Positions 1-8,244 of a DNA stretch of 41,406 nt are shown piece after piece; the stretch's first letter is position 1; each line of letters starts with the position of its first letter. A program made the translations under genes and the position numbers. Below the pieces are notes generated by a model. It ran no database searches, was not told the DNA's origin, and worked only from the letters and a program-made list of their open reading frames with translations. The stretch comes from CAYWLQ01 sp964458775 (GTDB lineage Bacteria; Myxococcota_A; Polyangia; JAAYKL01). The DNA lies in NCBI GenBank assembly GCA_964458775.1, contig CAYWLQ010000027.1, positions 1 to 41,406 of the forward strand, written 5' to 3'.

Positions 1-55
1 ACCCAAACACACGTCTCTATTTAGTTTTTAAGAAAAATGGCGTAGGAACTTTAGA
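1..55. repeat. Terminal inverted repeat, left copy (55 bp)
   Basis: The first 55 bases are identical to the reverse complement of the last 55 bases (41352-41406). Identity stops abruptly at base 56 (T here, C in the other copy). The repeat lies just downstream of the stop codon of the outermost gene at each end, so transcription at both ends runs towards it. It shows no internal palindrome. It could be a dispersed genomic repeat, an element end, or the k-mer overlap an assembler leaves at both ends of a contig. Confidence 0.9.
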
Positions 56-133
56 TTAGTCGTTCCTCTCACAATAAAACTGACCTTAAATTTTGGACTG
101 ACAGTGCGTTTCTAACAGATGATGTTTTATATG

Positions 134-1456
134 CTATCGTTGTTTCATTGCGTCGAGTTGCTTAAGTCGAATCATAGCTTCCTTTGCTTTTAAGCTGTTG
201 GGATATCGTTTTATGCAACGCCTAAGGGTTTCTGCTTCTTTGTCAGTATTTCCAAGCTGACGATATGCCTCGGCGGTGCCGAATAGAGCTTCCTCAGCCA
301 ACGGTCCTTTCGGCGCCTTTCGCTGATATGATTGATAGTATTCGAGAGCTTTTTTGGGGGCATTTAGATGTCGAAGCTCAAGCTTAGCCAAAGCTATAAG
401 GGCAACTGCGGCTTCCGGTTGCGAAGCATATCGATTTAGAACCTGTCTATAACGAGACGCTGCGCATTGCCATCGATGATCAATAAGACATGCGTGTGCT
501 TCTCTAAGCAAATCATCTAGGGACAGTCCGATTCGAGCGGGCCCGGTTTCTATTTCGTTTGCATTTTTAGTTGGTTTTTCCAGTTTTTCCTCAGTGTCTT
601 CCGTCTCTTCCGTCTCTCTCGGATTTTCGAATTCGTTTTGTGCTTCGGTCTTTTGGGACAAAAGTGCTTTATGTTTATAAGTATCAAGAATTGCTCGAAG
701 GCTTTCTGTTTCTGCTTCGGCCAAATCGTAAATTTTGTTTTTTCGCATTCTTGCACTATGTCCGGCCGATACGTTAAATATGTTGTTTGCATATTCAGAA
801 GGTATAATTTCTACTGTTCCGTTAAAGACCTCAACCCTTGTGTCCTCTGCTTCAACGTTGACTGTAAAAAGTGTTCCTGTAACTCGCACTTCGCCAAAGG
901 GAGTATTGACAGCAATTCGATTCTTTTTCAAACGTTGCGAATCTACAAAAACCCCTATTGCCCCTTTGTTAATTGATATTTTTACATTGCCGTTATTTTC
1001 TATCTCAACATGCGGTGCAATAGAATCACAATAAGACATGAGAACACCATTCGCAATAACAGCAGGTTCTGAAGGGCTGCATTTCGTGCTGACCGTTGAC
1101 TTTGAAGGTTTGTCGTACAGACTCGGTAAAAACATAACGTAAATGAAAGACGCTGCAACTGCGGCAATTACTGCAAATGTAATTTTTCTTCGGAACTTAT
1201 TGTTGCGATGCGAAAAATATTCCAGCTTAACGTTGCTGACCATTGTTTTCAGTGCATTGTCTTCGAGGGAATCGCCGTAGCGTGAGAGACCGTTTGTTAC
1301 CGTGCTTATTTCACGACACTCTTCACATTGATCATTATGATTATGCAGAGCTGTTTGTTCCGAGTCTGAAAGGGGTTCTTCCAATATTAGCTTTTCGTAA
1401 AGTTGTGCCGCTTCGGAACAAGATATTTCATTGGGTCTGTCCGATGAGTCAATCAT
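134..1456 (-). CDS. FecR-type anti-sigma factor with zinc-finger N-terminus and C-terminal TPRs
   Basis: This 440-residue protein probably holds the adjacent ECF sigma factor inactive at the inner membrane. The N-terminal region carries an HxxxCxxC-type zinc-finger anti-sigma motif (HNDQCEEC). One membrane helix follows at about residues 90-112. A FecR-like periplasmic domain covers about residues 145-225, with the family signature region IAVNTPFGEVRVTGTLFTV. A Glu/Thr-rich linker leads to TPR-like helices at about 325-435. The ATG overlaps the sigma stop codon (ATGA), so the two are translationally coupled. A paralogous protein of the same architecture lies at 33407-34780. The TPR tail is not part of classical FecR and suggests a cell-envelope partner, which is inference. 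Confidence 0.85.
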   Translation of the reverse strand: MIDSSDRPNEISCSEAAQLYEKLILEEPLSDSEQTALHNHNDQCEECREISTVTNGLSRYGDSLEDNALKTMVSNVKLEYFSHRNNKFRRKITFAVIAAVAASFIYVMFLPSLYDKPSKSTVSTKCSPSEPAVIANGVLMSYCDSIAPHVEIENNGNVKISINKGAIGVFVDSQRLKKNRIAVNTPFGEVRVTGTLFTVNVEAEDTRVEVFNGTVEIIPSEYANNIFNVSAGHSARMRKNKIYDLAEAETESLRAILDTYKHKALLSQKTEAQNEFENPRETEETEDTEEKLEKPTKNANEIETGPARIGLSLDDLLREAHACLIDHRWQCAASRYRQVLNRYASQPEAAVALIALAKLELRHLNAPKKALEYYQSYQRKAPKGPLAEEALFGTAEAYRQLGNTDKEAETLRRCIKRYPNSLKAKEAMIRLKQLDAMKQR

Positions 1457-2046
1457 GACAAATCCTCCTGCAACGCCTTTCTGAGTTTCGGATGTTTTAC
1501 CAATATTTCCCTAAACTCTCTGTAGGCGGTTCTCAGTCTATCTTTCACAGTGTTGGGTGATGCTTCGGTAATCTCAGCTACTTCGTTTATTGTATAATCA
1601 TAAAACAAATGAAGAATTAAAGGAACTCTGCGAAGCGAAGGAATTCTTTTCATCTTTGCTTCAAGTGTTTTCATAACTTGTGTCCTTGACGCTGATTGCT
1701 CCGGATTTGAATCGTTCTCAAATTCTTCCTCATCAAGAAGTACAAATGTATTGGATAATTGGCGCTCTTTTTTTATGGTTTTCATTGTAACCCTATATGC
1801 AATTTTCCCGGCCCATGCCTCCAGACTCCCTGTGCCGTCAAAAACGGGCAAGCTCTTCATTACTTCCACTGCTGCTGTCTGGCAGATATCTTCTGCCTGG
1901 CTGTGATTCTTGACCGCATACTTAACAACCTGAAATATCTTTGGGCAAACCCTAAGCAACAGTTGTTCCGCTGCATCAGGGTCTGACTGGGCTTTTCTCG
2001 CTAAATGAAGGTCACAGCTTGATTTCGTATTACTGCTATCTGCCAT
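1453..2046 (-). CDS. ECF RNA polymerase sigma factor
   Basis: This 197-residue sigma-70 family protein has the two-domain ECF layout. Region 2 lies at about residues 20-95 (the AEDICQTA and GSLEAWAGKIAYR stretch). Region 4 lies at about 135-185, with a helix-turn-helix (EVAEITEASPNTVKDRL) that would contact the -35 element. There is no region 1 or 3. An AAGGAAAG ribosome-binding site sits about 5 bases before the ATG. Its last codons overlap the start of the anti-sigma gene, the normal sigma then anti-sigma order. It is collinear along its length with the sigma factor at 34777-35364, so the two operons are paralogous. The target promoters are not known. Confidence 0.9.
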   Translation of the reverse strand: MADSSNTKSSCDLHLARKAQSDPDAAEQLLLRVCPKIFQVVKYAVKNHSQAEDICQTAAVEVMKSLPVFDGTGSLEAWAGKIAYRVTMKTIKKERQLSNTFVLLDEEEFENDSNPEQSASRTQVMKTLEAKMKRIPSLRRVPLILHLFYDYTINEVAEITEASPNTVKDRLRTAYREFREILVKHPKLRKALQEDLS

Positions 2047-2063
2047 ATCTTTCCTTAAATCAT

Positions 2064-2090
2064 CCTACAAAAAGTGTTTCGCCTTCCTTC
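2064..2090 (-). promoter_or_regulatory. Candidate promoter motif shared with the second sigma operon
   Basis: On the minus strand this stretch reads roughly GAAGGAAGGCG, five or six bases, then TTTGTAGG, about 20 bases before the sigma start. A similar string occurs at the same place before the paralogous sigma gene (35377-35399). A shared upstream element is what autoregulation by an ECF factor would give, but it could also be residual homology from the duplication. Confidence 0.25.
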
Positions 2091-2206
2091 AGTGAGATAG
2101 GTGCTTACAAATCATTATAGCGGGCGGACAAAATTAGGCATGCAAATTGGTGCGAATTTTATACGCCCGATTTTTTTAATCCTTTGCACCTAGTCGATGA
2201 TTGGGG

Positions 2207-2228
2207 ACCTGTCAGGTTGAATTACCTG
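2207..2228. promoter_or_regulatory. Three-armed inverted repeat upstream of the lyase
   Basis: ACCTG (2207-2211), CAGGT (2213-2217) and ACCTG (2224-2228) form overlapping inverted repeats that end 8 bases before the AGGAGA ribosome-binding site of the lyase gene. This could be an operator or a small leader hairpin. The arms are only 5 bases, so chance is possible. Confidence 0.3.
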
Positions 2229-2250
2229 CAAAATTTAGGAGAAAAAGACA

Positions 2251-4461
2251 ATGAAATCTTTTGTAACAGTTGCATTGTGTTCCATTATTTCACTGGCTTG
2301 TGCTGAGACAAGCAAGACCGAAAATGAAACTGAGTTGATTGATACTGAATTGCTTGACGGAACAGATATTAGTTCCGATGCGGATGCAGATATGGATGCA
2401 GATACGGATACTGATATTGACACTGATGCTGACACGGACACAGATACTGACTCAGACGCGGATACCGACAGTGACTCAGACGCGGATACCGACAGTGACT
2501 CAGATGCGGATACCGACAGTGACTCAGACACTGATTCTGACATCGACACGGATACTGATACCGATACTGATACCGATACTGATACCGATACTGATTCTGA
2601 TACTGATATAGACACAGACAGTGACACGGATTCGGACACTGATTCTGATTCTGATTCTGATACAGACAGTGACACGGATGTCGATACTGATTCCGACACG
2701 GATTCCGATACTGATTCCGACACGGATTCCGATACTGATTCCGACACGGATTCCGACACGGATTCCGACACGGATTCCGACGAAAGCGGACGTGTAATGG
2801 AAAACTTGGATCGAGGGGTTATTGCTGTGCCGGATCAGAGGGACGGCGTGTTTATAAGTTGGCGTTTGTTCGGTACGGATCCCAATGATATCTCTTTCAA
2901 TCTTTATCGTAACGGCAATACGCTCGTTTGCAGCACCGGACCTGATGAAGGCACTAACTGCACAGACAGCGGAGGAGCAAACGGTTCGAGCTATGATGTG
3001 CGCCCAGTTATCGACGGCAAGGAAGGAAATCCAAGTCAAGCTTATACATACAACGGTCGAAACTACATCAGCATCCCACTGCAATCAGGAGAACGTATCC
3101 ATCTGGCATGGGCGGGAGATTTGAATGGAGACGGCAGCATGGATTTGGTTGTTGATCGTATAGGTGCAAACAGACCCAAGGTAGAAGCATATTTAAATGA
3201 CGGAACTTTTTTGTGGAGTATCGACATGGGACCCAACTCGGAAAATCAAAACAACATAGAAGGCGGAGCGTCGGTAATCTCCAACGGTCACAACGACGGT
3301 CTTACAGTATTTGATTTTAACAGTGACGGCAAGGCGGACGTGGCAATAAAAACCGCGCCCGGGGCAATATTCGGTAACGGCGAGGTTATGCCGGGTTCAG
3401 GGGAGACGCAATATCTCTCTATTGTAGACGGAATGACCGGCGCAGAAATTATTTCGGCTCCCATGGCAACAGACTATGTATCTGACGGACCGTTACAGTG
3501 TCATTTCAGCGTCGGATATTTTGACGGCGAATATCCGAGCATTGTCACCAGGTGTAAAAATCGCGTGGGAAACGGCGGTTTTAATCTCGTAGCTCAAACA
3601 TGGGACTATAGAGACGGCAAGCTGACCGAAAGATGGAAATGGCTGAGGGGCAACAAAAACGCACCGGATTTTCACCAACACAGAGTTTTGGATGTGGACG
3701 GAGACGGTCGAGATGAATTATGCGACGGAGGTTATGTTCTTGACGATGACGGGACTTTGCTCTACAGCCTCGGCGACAGCGGAACAAATCACGGAGATCG
3801 CTTTCATATTACTGATATGGATCCTGATCGCCCCGGACTTGAGGGCTTTGCTATTCAACAAGACAATCCGACCGGACTTGAAACCTACTATTACGATGCT
3901 GCAACCGGAAAGATACTTAGAGAGCATTGCTGCGGTGGAGGTGACCTGGCGCGAGGAACTATTCTCGATCTATATCCGGAACATAAAGGATATGAGTATA
4001 TGAGTTTTAACGGCATGTGGGTTGCCGGTTCGGGACACAGAATTACCTCCAGCGGAGATGCAGTGCCTTGGCCGAATTTTAGAATGTGGTGGGACGGTGA
4101 TTTGGGAAGTGAGCATATGGATAAAAATTGGGTAGGCAAGTGGAATACTCAAGCCATGGCACGCAACACTTACTACTGGAAAGAAACGTTTGCCGGCTAT
4201 GAAACCGCAAGAGGAGCTATTCCTTTATACGGTGACCTATTCGGTGATTGGAGAGAAGAAGCAGTGGTCCAGAATGATAATGAGATTCGGATCTACAGCA
4301 CAAATTATCCTTCCGACATTCGCCTTTACACCTTGCTCCACAATCCGGCCTATCGCAACTCGCTTACTGCAAAGGGATATTTGCAGTCCCATCATGTGGA
4401 CTACTTTTTGGGATTTGACATGGATCCCCCGCCGAGACCGGCTATACGTCTCGTTCGCTGA
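2251..4461 (+). CDS. Rhamnogalacturonan lyase lipoprotein (PL11 family) with Asp-rich linker
   Basis: The 736-residue product should cleave rhamnogalacturonan I, the branched backbone of pectin, by beta-elimination outside the cytoplasm. Residues 1-17 form a lipoprotein signal with lipobox SLAC. Residues about 44-178 are an Asp-Ser/Asp-Thr repeat linker. From about residue 180 the sequence follows PL11 (YesW/YesX) lyases: the opening ENLDRGVIAVPDQRDG then VFISWRLFGTDP, repeated DGDG/DxDGxD calcium-type loops of the beta-propeller, GDLFGDWREE, and an HNPAYR region near the end. AGGAGA lies 8 bases before the ATG. The linker probably holds the enzyme away from the outer membrane. Family assignment is strong; exo or endo action cannot be read from sequence. 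Confidence 0.9.
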   Translation: MKSFVTVALCSIISLACAETSKTENETELIDTELLDGTDISSDADADMDADTDTDIDTDADTDTDTDSDADTDSDSDADTDSDSDADTDSDSDTDSDIDTDTDTDTDTDTDTDTDSDTDIDTDSDTDSDTDSDSDSDTDSDTDVDTDSDTDSDTDSDTDSDTDSDTDSDTDSDTDSDESGRVMENLDRGVIAVPDQRDGVFISWRLFGTDPNDISFNLYRNGNTLVCSTGPDEGTNCTDSGGANGSSYDVRPVIDGKEGNPSQAYTYNGRNYISIPLQSGERIHLAWAGDLNGDGSMDLVVDRIGANRPKVEAYLNDGTFLWSIDMGPNSENQNNIEGGASVISNGHNDGLTVFDFNSDGKADVAIKTAPGAIFGNGEVMPGSGETQYLSIVDGMTGAEIISAPMATDYVSDGPLQCHFSVGYFDGEYPSIVTRCKNRVGNGGFNLVAQTWDYRDGKLTERWKWLRGNKNAPDFHQHRVLDVDGDGRDELCDGGYVLDDDGTLLYSLGDSGTNHGDRFHITDMDPDRPGLEGFAIQQDNPTGLETYYYDAATGKILREHCCGGGDLARGTILDLYPEHKGYEYMSFNGMWVAGSGHRITSSGDAVPWPNFRMWWDGDLGSEHMDKNWVGKWNTQAMARNTYYWKETFAGYETARGAIPLYGDLFGDWREEAVVQNDNEIRIYSTNYPSDIRLYTLLHNPAYRNSLTAKGYLQSHHVDYFLGFDMDPPPRPAIRLVR
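2370..2780 (+). repeat. Hexanucleotide-type tandem repeat coding an Asp-Ser/Thr linker
   Basis: About 400 bases consist of imperfect GAYWCN-type hexamers and a larger unit (GACACGGATTCC) repeated towards the 3' end. It encodes alternating Asp-Thr and Asp-Ser. Similar tracts occur in three other exported proteins here (14335-14720, 16442-16895, 20031-20128). A length change of six bases keeps frame, so the linker can vary in length without loss of the enzyme. Confidence 0.9.
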
Positions 4462-4484
4462 AGAATAACCGAATAACTTTAGAG

Positions 4485-6068
4485 TTATACCAAAACATGC
4501 AAAATCAATTGTGCAAACAGGGTCATGAGAATGAGAGAAATCGGATATGCCGCTGCGTAGCTGATTACGGGTATTTCTGATTCGGTTGTTTCGGTCAGAG
4601 CTCCGAGTCCGGGAGTAGAGGTCATTCCTCCGCATATTCCTCCCAGGGTTCGCAGAATGTCCATTTTTAAAACCTTCATTGCAAACAGGCAGCCCGTCAG
4701 CATTGGAATTATTGTTACTGTCAAAGCCATTGCAATCAGTATTACTCCGTAAGAAGATGCTATCGAAAATATTTTGGAACCGGCTTCTATTCCGGCTCCT
4801 GAAAGAAAAAAGACCAAGCCTAGATTCATCATCATCATTCTGGATGCAGCCGGCATATATCCCCGAATTTTTCCGAGCCTTCCAAAATGCGACATTACTA
4901 TTCCTGCTAAAAGCGGGCCTCCTGCAAGTCCCAATGAAAAGCTTCTTCCGTTGCCAAGTGAAATTGGTGTCAAGCCGACCAGCAAACCTACTCCGATTCC
5001 GAGAGCGACAGCTATTAGATCCGTTTCACTGAGAACACGTTCTTTATGTCCTCCGTACGGCAAAAACTGCTCTATGTTTTCGGCAAGACCGACTACGGTT
5101 ATTACATCGGCGTATTGCAATACCGTATCGGGTTTGGGAACAAACTCCACACCGTTTCTTTTAATCCTTGAAACCGTTAATCCAAAGCGGGATAAAAGAT
5201 CGAGAGACTGTAATGACTTTCCCACAACCTCAGCACCGGTTATCACAGCTTGCTTTCGTGTATCAGCATTAATAAAATACTGTTTGCTGCTCGGTTTTCC
5301 AAAAAAGTCTATTAGATTATTAATTGTTTCATGTTCTCCGATCAGCAATACATTCATGCCCTGAAGAAGCGTTATATCGCTTTTCATCGGTAACAATACT
5401 TCACCCAAAAGATATCTGGACATACAAAAACCGGATTGAGTAGGCAATTGTATATCGCAAACCCTTTTGCCGAACAACATCGGGTTTTGAATTTCCACCA
5501 GTGTTCTAACTATTTTAGATTTAGGAGAAGTTTCGCGTTGTGCCTCTTTATCGAGATTAACATTGAGCAGCTTAGGCAAAAACTGAACAAACAACACCAC
5601 ACCGATAATTCCAAACGGATAGGCAATGCCGTATCCGACCGACACCGCACCGGCGTTACCGACAGCATCGGTCGCAGCTGCCAATGCCGGAGTACTGGTA
5701 AGCGCTCCGGCAAATACTCCGACCGAAAGGTCTGCCGGTAAATTAAAAACAATTGCAAACAAACAGGCCGTAATAGCGCCGGTAGCGGTAATTACCAAAC
5801 CCAACTGAGCTGAACGAGAACCCTGTTTGGCAAAAGTTCTAAAAAAACCGGGCCCCGCCCCTACTCCCACAGCATATACAAAAAGCACAATTCCTATGGA
5901 AGAAACACCTTGCGGTACACTAAGACCCAGCATACCGAAAATAAAAGACGAAAAGATAACACCGCTTGTTCCCAGCGAAATTCCTTTGATACGAAAAGAA
6001 CCCAAAACAAGGCCCAAACAGATTATCGCAAAGAGACAAAGAAGAGGATTTGCAACCCAAAAAGACAT
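4485..6068 (-). CDS. AspT/YidE-family transporter with two RCK_C domains
   Basis: This 527-residue membrane protein matches the aspartate:alanine exchanger family (AspT, YidE, YbjL). There are about five membrane helices at residues 5-175, two soluble RCK/TrkA-C-type regulatory domains at about 190-360, and about five more helices at 365-527. The two membrane halves carry the repeated signature of the family: GALTSTPALAAATDAVG in the first half and GMTSTPGLGALTETTES in the second. Known members exchange carboxylates such as aspartate for alanine or succinate; the substrate here is unknown. It converges with the lyase gene and diverges from the VLRF1 gene with a 71-base gap. The ribosome-binding site is weak, so the start is less certain than the family. 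Confidence 0.88.
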   Translation of the reverse strand: MSFWVANPLLCLFAIICLGLVLGSFRIKGISLGTSGVIFSSFIFGMLGLSVPQGVSSIGIVLFVYAVGVGAGPGFFRTFAKQGSRSAQLGLVITATGAITACLFAIVFNLPADLSVGVFAGALTSTPALAAATDAVGNAGAVSVGYGIAYPFGIIGVVLFVQFLPKLLNVNLDKEAQRETSPKSKIVRTLVEIQNPMLFGKRVCDIQLPTQSGFCMSRYLLGEVLLPMKSDITLLQGMNVLLIGEHETINNLIDFFGKPSSKQYFINADTRKQAVITGAEVVGKSLQSLDLLSRFGLTVSRIKRNGVEFVPKPDTVLQYADVITVVGLAENIEQFLPYGGHKERVLSETDLIAVALGIGVGLLVGLTPISLGNGRSFSLGLAGGPLLAGIVMSHFGRLGKIRGYMPAASRMMMMNLGLVFFLSGAGIEAGSKIFSIASSYGVILIAMALTVTIIPMLTGCLFAMKVLKMDILRTLGGICGGMTSTPGLGALTETTESEIPVISYAAAYPISLILMTLFAQLILHVLV

Positions 6069-6139
6069 GCCGCTCTTTTATATCCTTGTGCAAAACCTTA
6101 AAAGCTTAATAAGCATTATTTTTGTGATAAAAAGACAGG

Positions 6140-6808
6140 GTGAAAGAAACAAAACTTACAATATCAGAAACAAAAGAACTTTTACAAAAGCTAATATTAT
6201 CCAATACTGCTTGTGTATTTGACCAAGAAAAACAAACCCTTAGTTATATTGACGAGCACAAAAACCGTTGCAAGCTAACCTTGCCGATAATCATTCCCGA
6301 AGCTACTGCTCAAGGAGTAGAGGATGTTCTACATTGCATCAACAATTCGATCCTTTCTTATACAATCATCTTGATACAGGCAGGCGCAGCAGCAATCGGA
6401 TTTTACAACAACGGCGTGCTTGACTCTCATAGGGTTATAAAAAAATATATGGTTCGCAAAAAACAGGGTACATCTCAAATAAAGCACCTCAAATCCAAAG
6501 GTAAATCAAGGTTGGGTTCGCGCATACGGTTACAAAACACTGTGTTGTTTTTCGAAGAAATCAATCAAACCTTACAAGAATATAAAGTCGCAGACAAAAG
6601 CGAAACAATACTGCTGTCTTTGCCTATCAACATGATAAATCTTCTTTTTACAGCAGAAGTTCCGGTACCTTTTGACAGGAAGGATCCAAGAATAAGAAAA
6701 ATACCGATGGATGTTAATGTTCCGTGCTTTAAAGAACTAACACACGTAAACTGGAACTGCTCAAGAGCTACGCTTAATGAGAAAAACGAAAAGGAATATT
6801 CCTCTTAA
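6140..6808 (+). CDS. Vms1/ANKZF1-like release factor domain protein (VLRF1)
   Basis: The 222-residue product resembles the VLRF1 domain of eukaryotic Vms1/ANKZF1, which releases stalled nascent chains from peptidyl-tRNA on split large ribosomal subunits. The evidence is the motif KKQGTSQ at residues 107-113, corresponding to the KQGG/TxQ loop that stands in for eRF1 GGQ, with a following GSRIRLQN stretch like the G-x-LRRYNE helix of Vms1. A hydrophobic beta-alpha core surrounds it (AAAIGFYNNG before, TILLSLP after). The start is GTG with no good ribosome-binding site. The last ~12 codons are antisense to a HEPN gene remnant, so the original C-terminus has probably been replaced. Bacterial VLRF1 families are known, but few are characterised. 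Confidence 0.72.
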   Translation: MKETKLTISETKELLQKLILSNTACVFDQEKQTLSYIDEHKNRCKLTLPIIIPEATAQGVEDVLHCINNSILSYTIILIQAGAAAIGFYNNGVLDSHRVIKKYMVRKKQGTSQIKHLKSKGKSRLGSRIRLQNTVLFFEEINQTLQEYKVADKSETILLSLPINMINLLFTAEVPVPFDRKDPRIRKIPMDVNVPCFKELTHVNWNCSRATLNEKNEKEYSS

Positions 6809-6971
6809 TTAGCAACGCCTTTAGTGCTTTTTCTGCTGCTTGTTGCGCATCGAAACAAAGGTCTTCCCAATAGACATCATCCGGCTTAGGTTGATTTGCT
6901 CTGGATAGGTTGCTTTGAGCGCGGGCAAGCCAATCCTCGGGACTACCTGGAGATTTTCTGTCAAGAGACAT
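6774..6971 (-). pseudogene. HEPN domain protein, truncated
   Basis: The 65 residues match the first half of a minimal HEPN protein: DWLARAQSNLSRA, then CFDAQQAAEKALKALLI, the helix that typifies MNT-associated HEPN proteins. Full-length relatives run to about 120-140 residues, and this one stops at PFRFSH where the family continues into further helices. The ATG overlaps the end of the MNT remnant upstream, the usual arrangement of this toxin-antitoxin pair. Its 3' end lies inside the opposing VLRF1 gene, which suggests a deletion joined the two. It is probably non-functional. Confidence 0.8.
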
Positions 6972-7252
6972 ATAATTCGCGTCCTTCGGCCAATGCAGAA
7001 CCTATGATCATTCCCGGGTTATCTCTATACTGCTTTACATCTTCTTCGGTCACCACAACTATATCAATGGCAAACCCAATGTCTGAAATATTCCGGTAGA
7101 TTTGCTGTGCGGTTTTCCTTCGATGCTCTCCATTAGGTACGATTACTAAAAATATCCAGATCACTATTAGGTCCCATCTCTTTTCGTGCGGCGGAGCCGA
7201 AAAATCACATTTTTGCGATAGGGTCAAATTGGATCTGATTCTTCTTTGTCAT
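6961..7252 (-). pseudogene. MNT nucleotidyltransferase, frameshifted remnant
   Basis: Reading all three minus-strand frames recovers a minimal nucleotidyltransferase, partner of the HEPN remnant. From ATG at 7252 the frame gives MTKKNQIQFDPIAKM and then a TGA stop. The same frame resumes with FFGSAARKEMGPNSDLDI, the GS...DxD metal-binding core. A run of five T then shifts the frame, after which LVIVPNGEHRRK and the rest of the C-terminal half continue to GRELYVS. About ten residues seem to be missing before the GS motif. One frameshift could be a sequencing error in the T run; the stop plus deletion make true decay more likely. Confidence 0.82.
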
Positions 7253-7271
7253 AAATGCTCCATAACACCCG

Positions 7272-8183
7272 TTATGAATTTCTCAAGAAACAGCTGTCCG
7301 GTATCTTCATGGCATTTCGTTTTGTTTTTGTATTTTCTATAAAACGAGCGGTAACTTTGTCCCTATATCCGCTGACCGGCTTGTCACCCGGATTGCTCAG
7401 CAGACTATTAATATCGTGCATGGCCAATTCGCGAATATATTTTCCTATCATCGACGCTGCGGCAATAGGCAGATGACTTGCATCTCCGTCTCGAATAAAA
7501 GATATTTTTCCATACGGAACTATGCGATAGGTGCTGATTTGCGCGGTTTCTTCTTCGGGCATCCAAAGTCCGCCGTAATAACGTTTAAACCAGGAACCGT
7601 ATTTGTTTGTGGCGCCTACCTTGCCGCAAAGCACCAGAACATCTCCGTTATGACCGACAGACAGATTTTCCACTAGTTTCAGCATTAACATAAAGTCCAG
7701 CGCAAATTTGTTTTGTTCGTCTTTCTCGGTTGCCAGGTTGTATGCTCCCGGACAAATAGAAAAAGCCCTCACCGTTTTTGGAATTATATTTTGGAGGGAT
7801 AATCCCTTTGACTCATTATTAATCCAGTCCAGTTCTCTTTTTGCGGCAAAACAGGGCAAAGCAGAAGCAGATGGAGCACACCAAGCTGGAAGCAGAGTGC
7901 ATAAACGTTTAAGGGGCATAGGCAGAACAATATCGTCATATAAACCCGCAAATGTCAGTGGATTAATGCCGAACTTCTTCAACCACGCCCACACCGCCGC
8001 TTCAGCCGACCCCAATTTTGAGGACGAAAAGATCTTTTTTGAGTCATCGGTTACCAATTCTGCATCCGCTGCCTGCCAAAACATTTCAGGAGAGTAACTG
8101 TCCGCCTCAAATGCCGTCGCGGTAACTATCAACGGACCCAATATCGGACCGAGTCCGTTTTCGTCTATACCAATAATCAACAT
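7272..8183 (-). CDS. RNase HII-like protein, divergent
   Basis: The 303-residue product has the RNase HII fold signatures. GIDENGLGPILGPL at residues 5-18 supplies the first Asp-Glu pair (D7, E8). DDSKK follows, and GDASHLPIAAASMIGKYIREL near residue 235 carries the late acidic residue before the conserved helix. SGYRD near the end matches the usual SGYPSD-type region. True RNase HII removes ribonucleotides from DNA. The central Asp expected at the end of the middle beta strand (VDG/VDA in the family) reads VLVLCGKVGA here, so one metal ligand may be missing. The protein is also longer than typical RNase HII (about 200-220). Function may differ, and I would not assign rnhB. Confidence 0.6.
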   Translation of the reverse strand: MLIIGIDENGLGPILGPLIVTATAFEADSYSPEMFWQAADAELVTDDSKKIFSSSKLGSAEAAVWAWLKKFGINPLTFAGLYDDIVLPMPLKRLCTLLPAWCAPSASALPCFAAKRELDWINNESKGLSLQNIIPKTVRAFSICPGAYNLATEKDEQNKFALDFMLMLKLVENLSVGHNGDVLVLCGKVGATNKYGSWFKRYYGGLWMPEEETAQISTYRIVPYGKISFIRDGDASHLPIAAASMIGKYIRELAMHDINSLLSNPGDKPVSGYRDKVTARFIENTKTKRNAMKIPDSCFLRNS

Positions 8184-8244
8184 GCCAAACAGCCCGATAT
8201 GATCTTGTACAATGCAGAATCAACCTTATCTGAGTAGTGTAAAC

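Noticed and set aside
2121..2169. CGGGCG/CGCCCG inverted repeat before a T-run upstream of the lyase
   Set aside because: The loop of 37 bases is too long for an intrinsic terminator, and no gene ends there.
2235..2771. Long minus-strand open frame coding Ser-Val/Ser-Glu repeats
   Set aside because: It is the antisense of the Asp-Thr/Asp-Ser linker; hexamer repeats stay open in several frames. The same holds for 14263-14712 and 16463-17026 on the plus strand.
4473..4488. ATAACT/AGTTAT hairpin between lyase and transporter as terminator
   Set aside because: Short AT-only stem without a T-run; it overlaps the transporter stop codon.
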